Below, one piece after another: positions 35,935 to 48,900 of a stretch of DNA of 64,000 bases; position 1 is the stretch's first letter, and every line of letters begins with the position of its first letter. The stretch comes from Mrakia gelida (Eukaryota > Basidiomycota > Tremellomycetes > Cystofilobasidiales > Mrakiaceae). Both the position numbers and the translations under genes were made by a program. Below the pieces are notes generated by a model that searched no databases, was not told where the DNA came from, and was given only the letters and a program-made list of their open reading frames with translations. Where the stretch lies: positions 868,001-932,000 of the forward strand of contig BRON01000018.1 of assembly GCA_024345305.1 (NCBI GenBank), written 5' to 3'.

Positions 35935-38900
35935 ATGTCCTCAAAACCCTTCCTCCCAGCTCCTACAGGTCCTATTCATCTCCCCTTCGATCCTGGGACC
36001 CAACCTTCGACCCTCTCGTCGTCCAAGCGAAGGCGAACTCTCCTTCTCCTCACCCTCGGCTCAACCATCTCGGCTCTCCTTCTACTCCTTCTCTTCCTCC
36101 TTCAGCCCTCCAAACCCTCGTCGGACACCTCTCCGAAACGACCTTCGCCAGTCGATTGGCACGCTTGTCCAGAGGAGCCCGACAACTCTAGGTTCTCTTG
36201 CGCTACGGTCGAGGTTCCGCTCGACTATCGACGAGGGTACGAGGGAGGATCTGCTTTCGTTGCTGTTTCGAAGTACGCTGCTCCAGAGGTGGAAGGAGGG
36301 AAGAAGGCGAAAGCGCTGTTCATGAACCCTGGGGGACCTGGTGGGAGTGGATACTGTGGGTTTCCTCCTCTATCGCATCCTCGCTCGAGTCAGAAGAAGG
36401 CAGATCAAAAAGCGAACTCGTCGAGCTCGAGCTCACCACTTTCCTCCCTCCCCTCCCTCCCCTCTTCCCCTCCCTCTCCTTCTTCCTGTCCTTCCAGTAC
36501 ACACCTTCCGCGCCGCTCCCTCCCTCTCTAAGATCATGCCTTCCGGGTACGACTTCATCGGCTGGGATCCTCGTGGAATCGGGAAGACCACTCCGTTGAT
36601 GCGATGCTTCGAGACGATGAAGGAGGAGACGATTTATCTTCGCGATCGAGCATCGGATCCAGAGGTCAAGGAGGAGAAGGAGGTTTACTACGAGCAGGTT
36701 AGGAAGGTGGATAGGGAGAACAAGGAGATGGTCGAGAGGTGTGAGAGGGTTGTGGGGAGGGAGGGGAGGTTTGTGAGTTCTTGACGAAGAGAAGGGGAGC
36801 GAGGGAATGGAGGAGACGCTCGCGAGCTGATCATTGGGTTCCGCCTATGTCAGATGGGAACGACTACCGTTGTGCGAGATCTCGAGCTACTAGCAACCTT
36901 GATCGAGGGGGAGGAAGCGGAGATGTGAGCTTCTCTCTACCTTCGTCTCGCAGCGCGTCGAGCTCTTCGCTGACCTTCCCGTTCTCTTCTCGCTGCCACA
37001 GCAACTTCTTCGGGTGGTCGTATGGAAGTGAGTCTTCCCGCTTCCTATCCGATTCTCCGTCTTGCTGACTTGATTTTGCGGTCCCTTGCAGCTCTCGTCG
37101 GTGCCTACCTGTGCGTTCCCTGGTCTTGCCCTCCTCTCCTCGGGACGCGTCTGACTTCTTTTGGTCCTTGATATCTCGAATCAGGACTGCCATGTACCCA
37201 TCTCGGGTCGGTCACGTCGTTCTCGATGGAGTCGTCGACGCTTGGAACTGGGTGAACAACCCTCAGCACGGAGTCGCTCGAAACGTGAGTTTTCGCCGAC
37301 GCGATTGATTTGCTCTACCCCTCCTTCAGCGACTGACGACCACATTTCGCACGTCATATCACACACCCACAGAGTCACTCCGATACAGACAAGACCTTCT
37401 ACGCCTTCCTCGACGCTTGTATCACGGTCCGTCTTGTTTTCCTCGACGCGTCGAACGTCGACCCGAACTGACCGTCCCCTTCCCCTTTTCCCAGGCTGGC
37501 CCCTCTCGATGCGTCCTCGCCACTGCCAACGCGACTGTCGCTTCAATCGCCAAGGACGTCGACGATCTCCTCAAAAGGACTCTCGCCCATCCTCTCGTCG
37601 TCGAGAGGGCAGACGACGGAGAGGTTCTCGTTTATCCCGCGATGGTCAGTCTCTCCTCTCGCCTTGCTTTTTTGCCCTCCGTCCGCCTTCTTCCACTCAC
37701 ACTTTGTTCCATTCCACACGACCAGATCAAGAACTACATCTTCCTCCAGCTCTACCGACCCGTCGAGCTGTGGACTGGTTTCGCTGAGGTTCGTCGTCGT
37801 TCTTCCTTTTCGTCTCGATCGACTCGGAACCTGACCAACCTTTGAACAATCAGTCCTTGGCCGAAGCTCTGAATGGAAACGGAGCGAGGATCTACGAGAA
37901 TCGATGTATCAAGATCGAGGACGACGCGACCAAACCTGGAGATACCTTGATGAGGTTCGTCTCGTTTCGCCTCAGCTCTCGCTTTCCCTTCCTTTGGATG
38001 AAGCTGACCTCTCGCTTATTTGCATCCTCCTCAGCACGACAGGTGAGCCTTCTCCGTCTCACTCGATTTTCTCACCGATACTGACCTTCCCTCGTCGCGC
38101 TCTCTCTTCCTTCTCAGCCGTGATGTGTTCCGACGCGCCCGCCTACCTAACGAACCTCACCTCCTCTGACCTCGTTCCCATGCTCGCCGAGGAGCAGATC
38201 TACCAGTCTCAGCACACCAGCAAATACGTCAGTGGGTTGCTCGTGCCTGCTTGTCCTCATTGGGGTCGAATGAGACAGCCTGATCGAGTGAGTTCGATTT
38301 CGTTTCTCAACGCGTCGAGCCCTCGTCTCTTTCCTGGTTCTCTCACCGTTTGACTCATTCGTTCTCTTTTTACACTTACCTGTCCGACTCATCCTCCAGT
38401 TCACTGGACCGTACGTGTTCACTCCCATCTCTTCGTCTCTCTACCCCCTTTTTCGAATCGAATCTCACGTCGACGCGTCTTTTCTCCCTTCTCCTTTCTC
38501 CCCTCCCAGCTTCTACGTCCCAACCGCCAACCCCATTCTCCTCATCGGAAACACCGCCGATCCCATCACGGCCATGAAGAACGCCAAAGCGTTCAGTGAT
38601 CGTCTGGGAACGAATCATTCGAGGTTCATTCATCACGATGGATTTGGAGTGAGTCGAGTCGCTCGCTCTCCTCTTCTTCCTCTACTCTCCCTTTCTAACT
38701 TCGCTGATCCCCCTCTTCTTTCCTTCCCTTCGATCTTCGATCAATCAGCACCTCTCCTCAGCCATGCCTTCCGTTCGTTCCCACGCGTCTCGCCATCCTT
38801 CCCTCCCCCCTTCTTCACCTAAACTCACCCCTTCGCGGTTCGTTCTTCCTCTTCCAGCTCTGCACCATCAAAGCCATCCAAGCCTACTTCATGGACTCCA

Positions 38901-39067
38901 TCCTTCCTCCCAACAACCTCTTCTGCAAAACCGACTTCGAACTGTTCAGCAACGTGGAGGAGAGCTCGAGGCTCAGCGCGATGTCCGTTGAGGATCGAGA
39001 GTTGTTGGACGCGGCAGCTGAGCTGGGGTGGACCTTGGAAGGAGCTGGGAAGTGGGTGCTCGCTTAG
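35935..39067 (+). CDS. Membrane-anchored alpha/beta hydrolase (peptidase S33 / TAP-like)
   Basis: Serine hydrolase of the prolyl/tripeptidyl aminopeptidase (S33) type with a C-terminal TAP-like domain. After a cytosolic N-terminus with KRRRT, a strongly hydrophobic span (LLLLTLGSTISALLLLLLFLL) suggests a type II membrane protein with a lumenal or external catalytic part. Landmarks: CATVEVPLDYRRG, oxyanion region MNPGGPGGSG, YDFIGWDPRGIGKT, nucleophile Ser in FFGWSYGT, YPSRVGHVVLDGVVDAWNWV, catalytic Asp in LLIGNTADPITAM, and His in GFGHLSSAM. It ends ELGWTLEGAGKWVLA. About twelve short introns, four with GACGCGTC (37144-37151, 37445-37452, 38472-38479 and the related 38310 site). Substrate unknown. 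Confidence 0.9.
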
Positions 39068-39565
39068 ACAATATGGAGAGTGGGACTTGGTATCTATATA
39101 TGTTCACGCTGGGACTTCGTCGGGGCTTGTTTCAGTAGTGAAGAGTCGACCTCGACGACGCGTCCTTTTCATCTCCTTTCCGCCTCATCCTTCGTCTCCT
39201 CTCCCTCAACCTCCTCTACCAGGACCTCGATCTTCACAGTCGCTCGTTCCTGGATCCTTGACTCTGCTCCAGTCCGAGTTTGGAAGAAGAGAGGGAAACG
39301 AAACCGTCGTACGACTCGATCGATCAGCCGTCGCCTTGATTTCTCTGCTGCTGTAGACCTGCTATCGCTTTTCACATTTAGGCTCTGCTCTGACGCCTTT
39401 CATTTCTACTGACGTCTAGTCCCTCCTCTTCTGCAACTTTTCCTTGACAACGACCCTCGCTCGCTTGTTCGAAACCAAACGAAACCCGCAACCTCCAAGT
39501 CGCTCGCTCCGCCTCCCTCCTCCCACCCGCTCACCTCGACTCTCCCCTCTCCCCAAAAAGAAGCC
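39068..39565. other. Intergenic region hydrolase / SYN8-like
   Basis: 498 bp between same-strand genes. One GACGCGTC at 39157-39164. The last 100 bp are CT-rich promoter-like sequence. No gene supported. Confidence 0.45.
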
Positions 39566-40741
39566 ATGGCTCCCGCCCCCACAGCTCCCAAGCTCCTCTC
39601 CCTCCTCTCCTCCACTCTCCCTCTCATCCTCGAACGAGCTCGCTCCGTCTCCCTCTCGCTAACTCCCTCGCCCTTCACCGAAGCCACGATCGTCAAGAAC
39701 CTCTCCCTCGTCACCGAAGGCATCCTCGTTCTCGAAGCTCAGGAGGGAGGACTCGATGGCACTCGAGGAGAGATGGTTGAGAAGGTTCGCAGCGGGAGGG
39801 AGAGGTTGTTGGTTATGATGGAGGAGGATGAGGAGGGGAAGGAGAAGGTCAGGGAGGTGAGGGAGAGACTTGGGTGAGCTTCGATGGAGTCCTTCCTTCC
39901 TTCTATTCCTTCTTCTCTACTGAGTCGCTCCTGGGACACTTTTGATTATCTTCCTCGCATACATGCTGACCCTTTTGCTCTGTCGGGTTCGGGTCTCAGT
40001 CCTCCAAAGCTCGCTACACCCCCACCTCCACCGCCCTCCCTTCCTTCAGCATCGACCTCACCCTCTTCCTCCTCCCTTCCCCTCCCTCGTCTCTCCCGGA
40101 CAGCTCAACCTTCCGATTCTCGTATAGACATGCCCGCATCCACCTCATCTACCTCCCAACCCTACCGTGACGAACCCAGCAACCTCCCTTCCCCTTCAGA
40201 GCAACCCTATCGCGACGACGGGGAAGTGATGCTGCAGCAACGAGAGCTCATGGATGGTTAGTCGTTTTCGTCTCGTCTCCTTCTCCCCCCCTCTCGCCTA
40301 TCGTTCTCTCGCTAACACCTCCCTCTCCTCCTCACTCGTTCCTTCGTATCCTTCAGACCAGGACACCCGTCTCTCAGTCCTCTCGCACTCCATAGGCCGT
40401 CAGCATCACCTCTCCCTCCAAATCGGAGACGAGCTCGAAGTCCATCAGGGCTTGTTGGACGACACGGACATGGCTCTCGATCGGACGCAGGGGAATCTGG
40501 GGAGAGCGAGGAGGAGACTAGATGGGTTTGCGGAGAGTGCGAAGAATAATGGTGAGTGGGCTCTAGCTCTCAGCTCGCGAAGGGAGATGAGCTCGGAGCT
40601 CTTGAACGACGACCCAGAACTGACGCTTCCTCCCTCGCTCGTTCTTTTCGTGCGTGTTGTTCGTTTCCTGTAGGCTCAGTAGTAGCGATCATAGTGCTCA
40701 TCGTCCTACTAGCGATCTTGATCCTCGTGTTCAAGACGTGA
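39566..40741 (+). CDS. SYN8: Syntaxin-8-like Qc-SNARE
   Basis: Tail-anchored endosomal/late-Golgi SNARE. Three introns separate four coding blocks. The N-terminal helix bundle (PKLLSLLSSTLPLILERAR, EGILVLEAQEG) is followed by a Ser/Pro linker. The SNARE motif then follows: QQRELMDDQDTRLSVLSHSI, GRQHHLSLQIGDELEVHQGL and LDDTDMALDRTQGNLGRA, with a Gln at the ionic layer position (SLQIGDEL), and the C-terminal anchor SVVAIIVLIVLLAILILVF ending KT. The pattern R-Q-x-x-x-x-x-I-G-x-E-L is that of the syntaxin-8/Syn8 group rather than Tlg1 or Vam7 (no PX domain). The exact orthology to SYN8 is probable, not proven. Confidence 0.85.
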
Positions 40742-41002
40742 GGCGAGGCGAGGCGCGGAACGAGCAGACGAGGGGACGGGGTGGGACGACCTGTAACGAT
40801 ACGCTTTCTTTCTCTGAAATCTATACAACTGGACTTTTGCTTTATCTTGCCCTTCTCAGCCATCTCCAGTAAGGAGACAACCTTTCTGCGAGAAATCAAA
40901 ACAAAAACAAACCAAGCTCTGAGCTCGCTCGTTGTCTCGCAGTCAGCCGACGTCAACTCCTCTCCTCCCTCTCCGTCTCTCGTTCCCTCAACCCACCACC
41001 CG

Positions 41003-43153
41003 ATGTCTAGCAGCAGCAGCACGAAACTCACCCGTGAACACATCCTCCTTCTCGAGGATCATGTTTTGAAGGTTCGTTCGTCGTACTCATCCCTCCTCCT
41101 CGCGGGACTCAAGTCCACCTGTCCTTCCTCAGCTCACCTCGTTCTCTCCTTCTTCCCTCTCGTCGTTCGTTCGTGTGCCCCCAGACGCCTCTCGAACTCC
41201 TCCGCCGCTCGTTCCGAACCTCTCAACGATCGATCGAGAAGGATTTCATCGCTCTCAATGGACTCGTGGGAGAACTGAGGAAGATGGAAGGACAGGGAGG
41301 GGAGGAAGGGGGAGGGGAGAAGTTGGGGAGTGGGATAGAGAGGGTGAAGGGGTTGAAGAGGAAGGTGAGTCCAAACCAACTCTCTTGATCTCACTTGGAT
41401 GGGGTTGGTGGAGGGGACAGAAGCGAGAGAGCACAGAGGAGGGAGAGAGAGGAGAGTGAGCTCGACGATGCTGACGACGTTCGATGGGTGGGTGCTGTAG
41501 CTCGCCGATCTTCTCCCCTCCCCTTCCCACCCAGCAGCTCTTCGACCTCGCTTGGAACATCTATCCAAGTTGGAGAGCATGGCTTCTACGACGGATCAAG
41601 GGTTTGAAGAGTGAGTCCGCTCGTCTTGCCTTCCTTCGGACGAACGCGGATCGATTCGAGCTCACTCCTTCCCCTCTTTCGTTTCGTTTGGATAGATGGT
41701 CTGAGAAGCGCTTGATTCGATACATCGTCGACTACCTGATCAGGACGGGGAGGCAGGAGGAGGCGAAGGTCTTGGCTATGTCGAGAGGGGTGGAGGTGAG
41801 TGAACGAACGGGCAGAGGGAGAAGGAGGGAAGGGGAAGCTCACCCTTGTTTCGTTCGCTTTCGTTTCGTTCGCTCAGGACCTAGTCGACATCGATCTCTT
41901 CCTGGAGCTTCAGCGGATCGAGAAGTCCATTCAGGCTGGATCGTGCTCGGATGCTCTTGCGTGGTGTGGAGAGAACAGAGGGACGTTGAAGAAGATGAAG
42001 GTTAGCTCCCTCCTTCCCTCCTCGCTCTCTTCGTTCGTTCGCGGTACTCACCCTCGAACCGTTCTCCTTTTGATGGCAATCAGAACACCCTCGAGTTCTC
42101 CCTCCGTCTTCAAGAGTACATCGAGCTCTGTCGTTCGAGATCCATCCTTCCAGCTCTCGCGTACCTCAAGAAACACCTCGCGTCGACGACGGGAGGAGGA
42201 TGGGCTGAGACTCACGGAGCGGAGATCAAGAGAGCGTTGGTGTTGTTGACGGTGGATGAGGAGAGTGCGAGAGGGGTGGGCGCTTATGCTGTGAGCTCCT
42301 TTCCTGCCTCGCCCTTCCCTTAACGGACGAACGGGCGCGTCGAACTTACATACCCCCTCCCTCTCTCGCTCGTCGCCTCACCTCACCCAGTCCCTCTACT
42401 CCCCCAAAAGATGGCACACCCTCTCCACCAAATTCACCTCAACCTTCCAAACCCTCTACTCCCTCCCTACCAACCCCCTCCTCTCAACCTCCCTAGCAGC
42501 AGGTCTCTCGGCTCTCAAGCTCCCGCACTGCTCCTCTTCCCTCCCCATCCCATCTCCCTCAACACCTCAACCCCAGTTCCTCCTCCCCTCCAACTCATCA
42601 AACGGATCATACCACCACCCCTCCACCCCATCCTCCAACCCAAACCCTCAACCAAGACTCGAGAACCTCCTCTTGCCCCACCCCGACGTTACCTCCTCTT
42701 CCTCACACGAAGAAGGACACAACCGATCCTGCCCCACCTGCTCCCCTCATCTCGGGTTCCTAGCCAAAGCAGTCCCCGGAAGCCATAACGTCAATTCGGT
42801 GGTGGTTTGTCGGATCAGTGGGAAGGTGATGGATGATACCGAGGGAGGAGGAGCTATGGCCTTCCCGAATGGGTTCGTTTATTCTTATGGGGTGAGTCGG
42901 TTTCTAATCTTTCTTTGGGGTGGTAGGTGGGGAGGGGTGGGTGGGAGGTTGAGAGGGAGGCGAGGGAGAGGGAGGAAAGGGAGGAGGAGAACGAGCCGCT
43001 GACTCGCGTTTTGATGGGTTGGGTTTGGAATTTGGACGGACAACCCAGGCCCTTCAAGAGATGGCTGAGCAGGACGAGGAAGGGAAAGTGACTTGTCCGA
43101 GGAGTGGGTATCGGTGTGAGTTTGGGGAGTTGAAGAAGGTGTTCCTTTCGTAG
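41003..43153 (+). CDS. FYV10: GID/CTLH E3 ligase subunit Gid9 (Fyv10/MAEA)
   Basis: RING-like subunit of the GID/CTLH ubiquitin ligase, which degrades gluconeogenic enzymes. Order of parts: N-terminal helix with TPLELLRRSFRTSQRSIEKD, LisH WSEKRLIRYIVDYLIRTGRQ, CTLH EDLVDIDLFLELQRIEKSIQ with ALAWCGENRGTLKKMKNTLE and FSLRLQEYIELCRSR. Then CRA (AGLSALKLPHC) and a C-terminal degenerate RING: CPTCSPHLG, VVCRISGKVMDD, AFPNGFVYSYGALQEMA, VTCPRSG and FGELKKVFLS. A Ser/Pro/Asn-rich insertion of about 60 residues sits between CRA and RING. About seven introns. The match to MAEA is continuous over the whole protein, so the call is secure. The partner Gid2 (RMND5) is not in the window. Confidence 0.94.
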
Positions 43154-43686
43154 TCTCATCTCGAACTTTCGGTTGGGTTTGGGTTCGGTTGGGTTGAGAT
43201 GGGTTTGGGACGAGACGAGGATAATTATGATTTGAATGATTTATTTTTTGCTCGCTGATTTGGTTTCGGGTTGGGAGGAGAAAGAGAGGAAGGGAGGGGA
43301 AGGGAGAGGCAGCGAGAGACGATCGACGCGTCGAGTACGTCGACGAACCCTTCGTCGACTGTCTTCTTTCTCTTTACTACGGCTCGATCTATCTCGACAT
43401 TTGCTTCGAGAAACAGAAAGACGAGCGTTCCATCCCTGCAGCACTCAAATGAGCCCAAAACGAAGCGAACGGTCTTCATTCACCTTTCGCCCGTCGTCGC
43501 TTTCACTCGCTCGCTTCGCCTACTGCCTGCAGTTCGTAACCCTCTCGCCGCCTAAAAACGACCTCGACCTCTCTCCCTCCTTACTCACGTTTCCGCAGAA
43601 GCGAAGCCTTTCGTCTTCCTCACACACGCACGAAGGAGATTCATGGCATCTAACTGTCTCACTAATCGTCCAGCAAGCACTTTCTC
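43154..43686. other. Convergent intergenic region FYV10 / WW protein
   Basis: 533 bp between converging 3' ends. One GACGCGTC at 43325-43332. A long plus-strand frame that begins here and runs on to 44051 is the complement of WW-gene sequence and is not called. Confidence 0.45.
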
Positions 43687-44693
43687 CTAGTCTCGTCGAT
43701 CTGAGATCGACCGGAAAAGGACTGGACCGAAAGTCAGCGAGTCGTACCTCCCGATCATCACTACTCCGTTCTCGCTCATTCTGCCCGACTGTAAAGCAAC
43801 TCACCTTTCCCCTTCCTCTCATCCTTTTCCTTCTTTCTCTCCCTCTTCTCCCTCTCCTTCTCCTTCTTCCTCTCCCTCTTTTCCTCCTTTTCCTCCCTCT
43901 TCCCCTCGCTTTTCTCACGCTTCTTCTCCGCCTTCAAAAGCTTCTTTTGCTTCTGGGCTTCGAGTTCAGCTGTGTCCGTTCGTTTTCAAACCAAGTTATA
44001 AAAACCCAAATTCAGCTCTCGGCGCGGTGGGTCCGCCGCGTGGGGGGATGAGGACGCTGGCTGCGATCTATCGCAAACCAGCGGAAGCGAGCGGAGAAAA
44101 AGGCGACGCGGTCAGAAGTTGAGTGAGACGCGTCGCGGAAATGAAACGCACGGAAGCTGACTCACTCTGATGCCAAGAGGGATCTTGAAAGGTGGCGGAC
44201 CCGTAGGATAAGGACTGTTGGGTTGCTGGGATTGGTCTCCGTTGAGCCGAGAGGGCGAAGTTTCGATGTAGGAGTAGGCGTACGACGGAGGGGAGGAAGG
44301 TTGCTGGGTTTGTTGATGATGCTGGGGCTGAGTGAATTGAGATTCGGGGGAGGAGCGAGGATCGATCCATGTTGAAGTAGGAGGGGAGGTGGTAGTGTCT
44401 GCTTGGGTGAGCAAAGGGAGGGAGTTGGTGAACGGGATGGCAACGAACGGACGACGCGTCGAATCGAACGGAAGTTATGACTGACCGACGAAGAAGATCT
44501 GGTTGGTAGAGGGGTCGAGTTGCTGGATCCTGGATTCAATGTTGAAACGCAATATGAAAGAAGTCGAAAGGTCAACAACGTCGGAGGGAGGGAGGTAGAA
44601 GATAAGGCCGGAGAATCGAATCGAAAAGACTCACCAGCCTGGAGGAAGAGGCTCGCTCCCATCGTCGTTCCTTTTTGAACCACTCGCGTACAT
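43687..44693 (-). CDS. WW-domain protein with basic coiled tail
   Basis: Small adaptor-like protein. ATG at 44693 opens MYASGSKRNDDGSEPLPPGW. The WW domain is split by two introns: PLPPGW, then IQQLDPSTNQIFFV, then DTTTSPPTSTWIDPR. Both Trp are present, with the aromatic pair FF in the middle strand, so it should bind proline motifs. A Gln/Ser/Pro linker follows (TQPQHHQQTQQPSS, YAYSYIETSPSRL), then PYPTGPPPFKIPLGIR. The last exon encodes a Lys/Glu-rich helix (AELEAQKQKKLLKAEKKREK) and, after a further intron with a GCTGAC branch, ends at 43687. The junction at about 43975-44165 does not close in phase with a single intron; a middle exon with Pro/Arg-rich residues may exist. Partners unknown. 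Similar fungal WW proteins are uncharacterised. Confidence 0.7.
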
Positions 44694-45954
44694 TCAGATC
44701 TGATGGTGAGAAGAAGGAAAGTCGGGAGAGGGTTGAAAGGTGCTGTCGGAGAGAAGGAAGAGAAGAAGGGAAGCTGAAAGGTCGACCGTCCACGCCTCGA
44801 AATAGACGTGAGTCGCGCTTCCCGCTCGGAAGCGACAAAACTTCCTTTTGCAGGGCGAGTCGGGCTCGGGGGAGATGTATCAATGAGCCTAGAAGCTGTT
44901 GTTATTCTGAGTTATGGCCGAGGAGTGGGGAGGGGAGTTCGAGGACGTACTGTACCGAGCGAGGGAGAGGAGGCGACGCGTCGAGACGGCGAGACGATGA
45001 ATAGCGGGGAAGGGAGAGGGTTGGGGTCGAGACTGATCCATATGGGAGATCCGGTTGCCATCTAGGGGCACGCAGAATCTGAGGGTGAAGGTCGAAGAGC
45101 GGAAGGGGAGGAAAGGGACGGAAAGTCGAGTCGTCGAACTCGCCTTGAACGCTTCAGAGAGCTGCTCGAACTATCAATCCGTCGAGATGCCAGTAGAGAC
45201 TAAGGATCAAGAGCATCGAGATCAGCTCTCTCACGAGGCCGAGTTGAGTTCGAGGCGTATATCGAAACGAGCGTACCGAGGAGGGGAGGAAGTCGAGGTC
45301 AGCTCGTTCTCTCCTCCTTTCGACAGCTCCTCCACCTCCAGATCGATAGCACAGCTCGTTGAGAGAGCTAAGGTGGGAGGAAGGACGGTAATGGGTCTAG
45401 TGAACAGTGAGGTTGTGGGTCTGGGAGACAAGGATGAGGTAACAAGGGAACCGAAGAGCGAAGGAGGAGTCGAGTTGAGCTCGAGCTCACCTTTCCTCGC
45501 TTCCTTTTGGGCCGCACACTCCCCCTGAGAGCTCAATAAGGACCATAGACCCACCAAGATCTGATGTGCTAGATTTAAGCCGCCTTCCTAGAGTATGTCG
45601 TCTCGGAAATGCCTGCGAACAGAACGTCGAGGGACAGGGAAGGAGCCGAGGGTGAGCTCGAACCGAGAAGGGGGAGGGGGTCGTCAACGGAGGGGGAGGT
45701 CGACTCGAGGAAGGTTTTCTTCGGCTTTCTCTGTTTAGTCAGGTTATGCAAAGAAGGCAAGGAAGCGCTAAACGGACCACGGCCGTATTCTGAAAAGTTG
45801 AGCTCATCAGGAAGGGAAGGGAGGGAGTGGGTACAGCTTTCCAAATCTTCCCCTCGATGCGAGCTCACCTCCTCCTTCCTTCCCTCCCTTCAACTCCCTC
45901 CCCTCCCTCCGCCTTCCCTTTCCCCCTTCTTTTCTCGTTCTTCCCTCTGGCGAT
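44694..45954. other. Unresolved 1.26-kb region, minus-strand splice-like signals
   Basis: Between the WW gene (-) and UTP20 (+). Splice-like signals occur on the minus strand: donor AAAG|GTGAGC near 45495, acceptor ACCCTCAG near 45080, acceptor TTCGCAG near 45615. An open minus frame of 97 codons lies at 45575-45868, starting MSSHRGEDLESC and ending SRKAA. A second, shorter one at 44889-45059 carries STRRLLSLARYSTSS. These might be a spliced non-coding leader or a small gene, but no model closes cleanly and no family is seen. One GACGCGTC at 44975-44982. Confidence 0.25.
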
Positions 45955-48900
45955 ATGCCTGCTCCTACGAAGGACTCTGCTGCTCGACGGCACAAGTTCA
46001 CGTCGTTGGCAGCGAAGAGTAAAGCTCAACACATCAACATCGTCAAGAAGCAGATCGACTTCACCAACGAACTCGAGGTCAGTTCTCTCGCTCTTCTCTC
46101 TTGCGGCTCATCTTACAAGCTCAAGCTGACCTCTATCATTCATTCCTTCTTATGTATACAACCTCTCTCCCTACCAGGCCTCCTCTTCGACCCTCCCTCC
46201 TTCGCTTCTTCCCTCCCCGTTCTCCCTTCACCTCGCCCACCTCTCCTTACTCAACCTCTCCCTCCCCTTCCAAGCCTTACACAAGAAGCTCGATCCCTTA
46301 ACGACCACCTTCCCTCTACTCCTCTTCAATGCCAAGGAGGTCATCCACATCTTAACGGAGGTCCTATCGGACCCTGACGAGCCTGAAGCTGGAGGACACG
46401 GAGCCATCCCAGCCGTGCTCGAACTCCTCCCTCCTCTCGCTCAATCCCTCCTGGACGCCTTCCTCCCTCATCTCAACGAGATCCTACCTCCTCTCCTCTC
46501 CCTCGCCAACTCGCCCTTCCACCTCCCTTTGCTCTTCCCTTCGATATCAGGTCTTCTCAAACCCCTGTCGCCGTTACTCCTCCTCCCCTCCAACAAGGAC
46601 TCGTTAATCGAGACCTGGAAGCTCTGGAAGACCTTCCTCGTCATGGTCGGGAAGGGAGGACAGTCCGCTGGAGAGGAGCAGAGGAGGTTGGCCGTCGAAG
46701 GTTGGGGAAGCGTCGTTCGAAGAGGTGGGAGAGGAGAAGGAGGAGAGAGGTTGATCAGGATCATGATTGAGGATTTGGTCGTCGAAGAGGAGGAGGGATC
46801 CGTTGGGCTCAAGGATGGAGTCTGTTTGGTCCTTGTAGAGGGAATGAAGGTGAGCTCCAAGAGTCTTCGTATACATATACATATATCCATCCTCGCTCGT
46901 TCTTCGCTGACTCTCGTTCGTTCGTTCGTTCACTCGCAGGGCCCAAACTCGACCCTTCACTCTCGAACTCCTCACCTCCTCGACCACCTCCTCACCTTGC
47001 TCCTTCCCCAACCCACCTCTTCGACCCTTCCTACCTCCGTCCTCCCCAACATCCTCACAGCTCTCATTCACCACGTTCACTCCAAACCCCAAGGGTACGA
47101 ACCCGTCCTGGAGGTGCTCGAGAAGTCGGCGAAGAAGGAACTTGAGGTCGCTCTGCTCGCGTCGAACGCTCAGAACGAGGTCGCCTTGACGAGGTTGGGA
47201 AGGAGTTTGAAGTCGGTGGTGGTCGTTGCTGCTGTCCGAAAGGGTCGATGCGTTACTGGTGAGTCGTCTTGTTTCGCTCTTCTCCTTCGCGAGCTTCGTT
47301 CGCTCGACTGACGCGTCTTTCCTCTCCTCCTTCTCCTTCCCTCAGCCACCTACCTTCCTCGCTTCCTCACTCTCCTGCCACCTCTTCTCACCCTCGTCCC
47401 AACCAGGACTTCATCGTCTTCCCCACTCCAATCCCTCTACCTCTCCCTCCTCTCCACCCTCCTTCCCATCGGAAAGCTCCCCGACTGGCTCTCGAATCGA
47501 CACACCGTCGAGTCCTTCTGGTCCACCGCCTCCCCTTCCTCTCGCAAATCTCTCGTCGGAGTCTTCGTCGACGAGCAAGACGGAGGATGGCGAGGTGGAG
47601 GAGAGGTCCTCGTCAAGCCTCTGGTGGAGAAGGAGACCCTCGGACAGTTGACGAGCGAGCCTGGGCCGGTGTTGGAGCTGTTGAGGTGTCTGGCGAAGGC
47701 TGGGATCTTGGAAAAGATGAGTAACGGGTGGAAGGAGACGCTGGCGGGTGGACTGGGTGTTGTGCTGAAGGGGTTGGATACGATGGGAGAGTTCCAGGTG
47801 AGTCGTCTGTCGTCGTCGCGTCGAGCTCTTTTTTCGAGGCGAAGCTGACCGGTCGTTCCTTCCTTCTTCATCTTCCCCTTTATCATTTCAGAACGAATCC
47901 ATCCCCCTCCTCGTTATCCTCCTCCCTCTCCTCCCTCCTCTCTCCCCCCACCGAGCCAACTTCCTCCCCTCCCTCACTAACATCCTTCGACTCCTCCTTT
48001 CGTCCACCTCCCCTTCGACGTTCGACTCCACACCAGCGAGCGAGTCCTTCGCTCTCGGATCGGTTCTTTCGACACTGGGAGAGATGTTCAATCGAGGATC
48101 GGATGGATCGGAGGAGGTGGTGGAGATGTTGCTCGAGTCGAAGGATGGGAAGAAGGAGCTCGAGAGGGTTTTGGAGAGGTGGAGTGAGAGGAGGGTGGTG
48201 CTGCAAGGGCTGGGGAAGTTGATGAGCTCGCTGAGCGGAAGGTGAGCATCATCACCTTGGGGTTCTGGTTGTATCCGAAGAACGAACGAACGCTGACCCC
48301 GTCTTTTTTCGACCTCCACTCCCTTTCTCAGCTTCGACTCCCTCTCCCTCTCTACCCTCCTCCCCTACCTCTCCTCGCACGTCCTCTCGGAGGATTCCTC
48401 GATCCGACAATCCTCCCTCCTCATCCTCTCCGTCGTCGCTCCGTCGAGCATCGTCCTCCAAAGGTGCATCGAGCTCGAGGACGTCCCTCTTACCGTTCGA
48501 GACGCGAGGGAGAAGTGCCTGAGGGTTGGGAAGGTCGCTCGAGCTGTGGTTGCGCTCGGTGGGAAGCCTAGCAAGGAGGGAGAGGTGGAGATCGAGATTG
48601 GAGTTAAGATTCTAGTCGGTGAGTTACACATTTCTTTGCGAGTCCTCGTTCGTTGCGAGCTGGAAGCTGACCTTTCCCTTCGTCGCATCTCCTCCTTTTC
48701 CCAGCCCAACTCAAGGTTAACCTTCGTCCTCTCTGGCCTGAAACCTGCAAATCTCTCGCCGAGGTCTCCGCCACTCAAGCCTCCGTCGTTTGGTCCATCA
48801 TCTTCTCGGAAATCTCCAAGGCTACGAAGGGAGATAGGTCGCTTTTCGTCGATGCCCTTCCCGAATGGTCGACGAAGGAGATCGAGGACGAGGAGACTGC

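Noticed and set aside
43236..44051. 271-codon plus-strand frame
   Set aside because: Overlaps the antisense of the Lys/Glu-rich last exon of the WW gene and its 3' region. Leu/Pro/Ser-rich composition follows the CT-rich strand.
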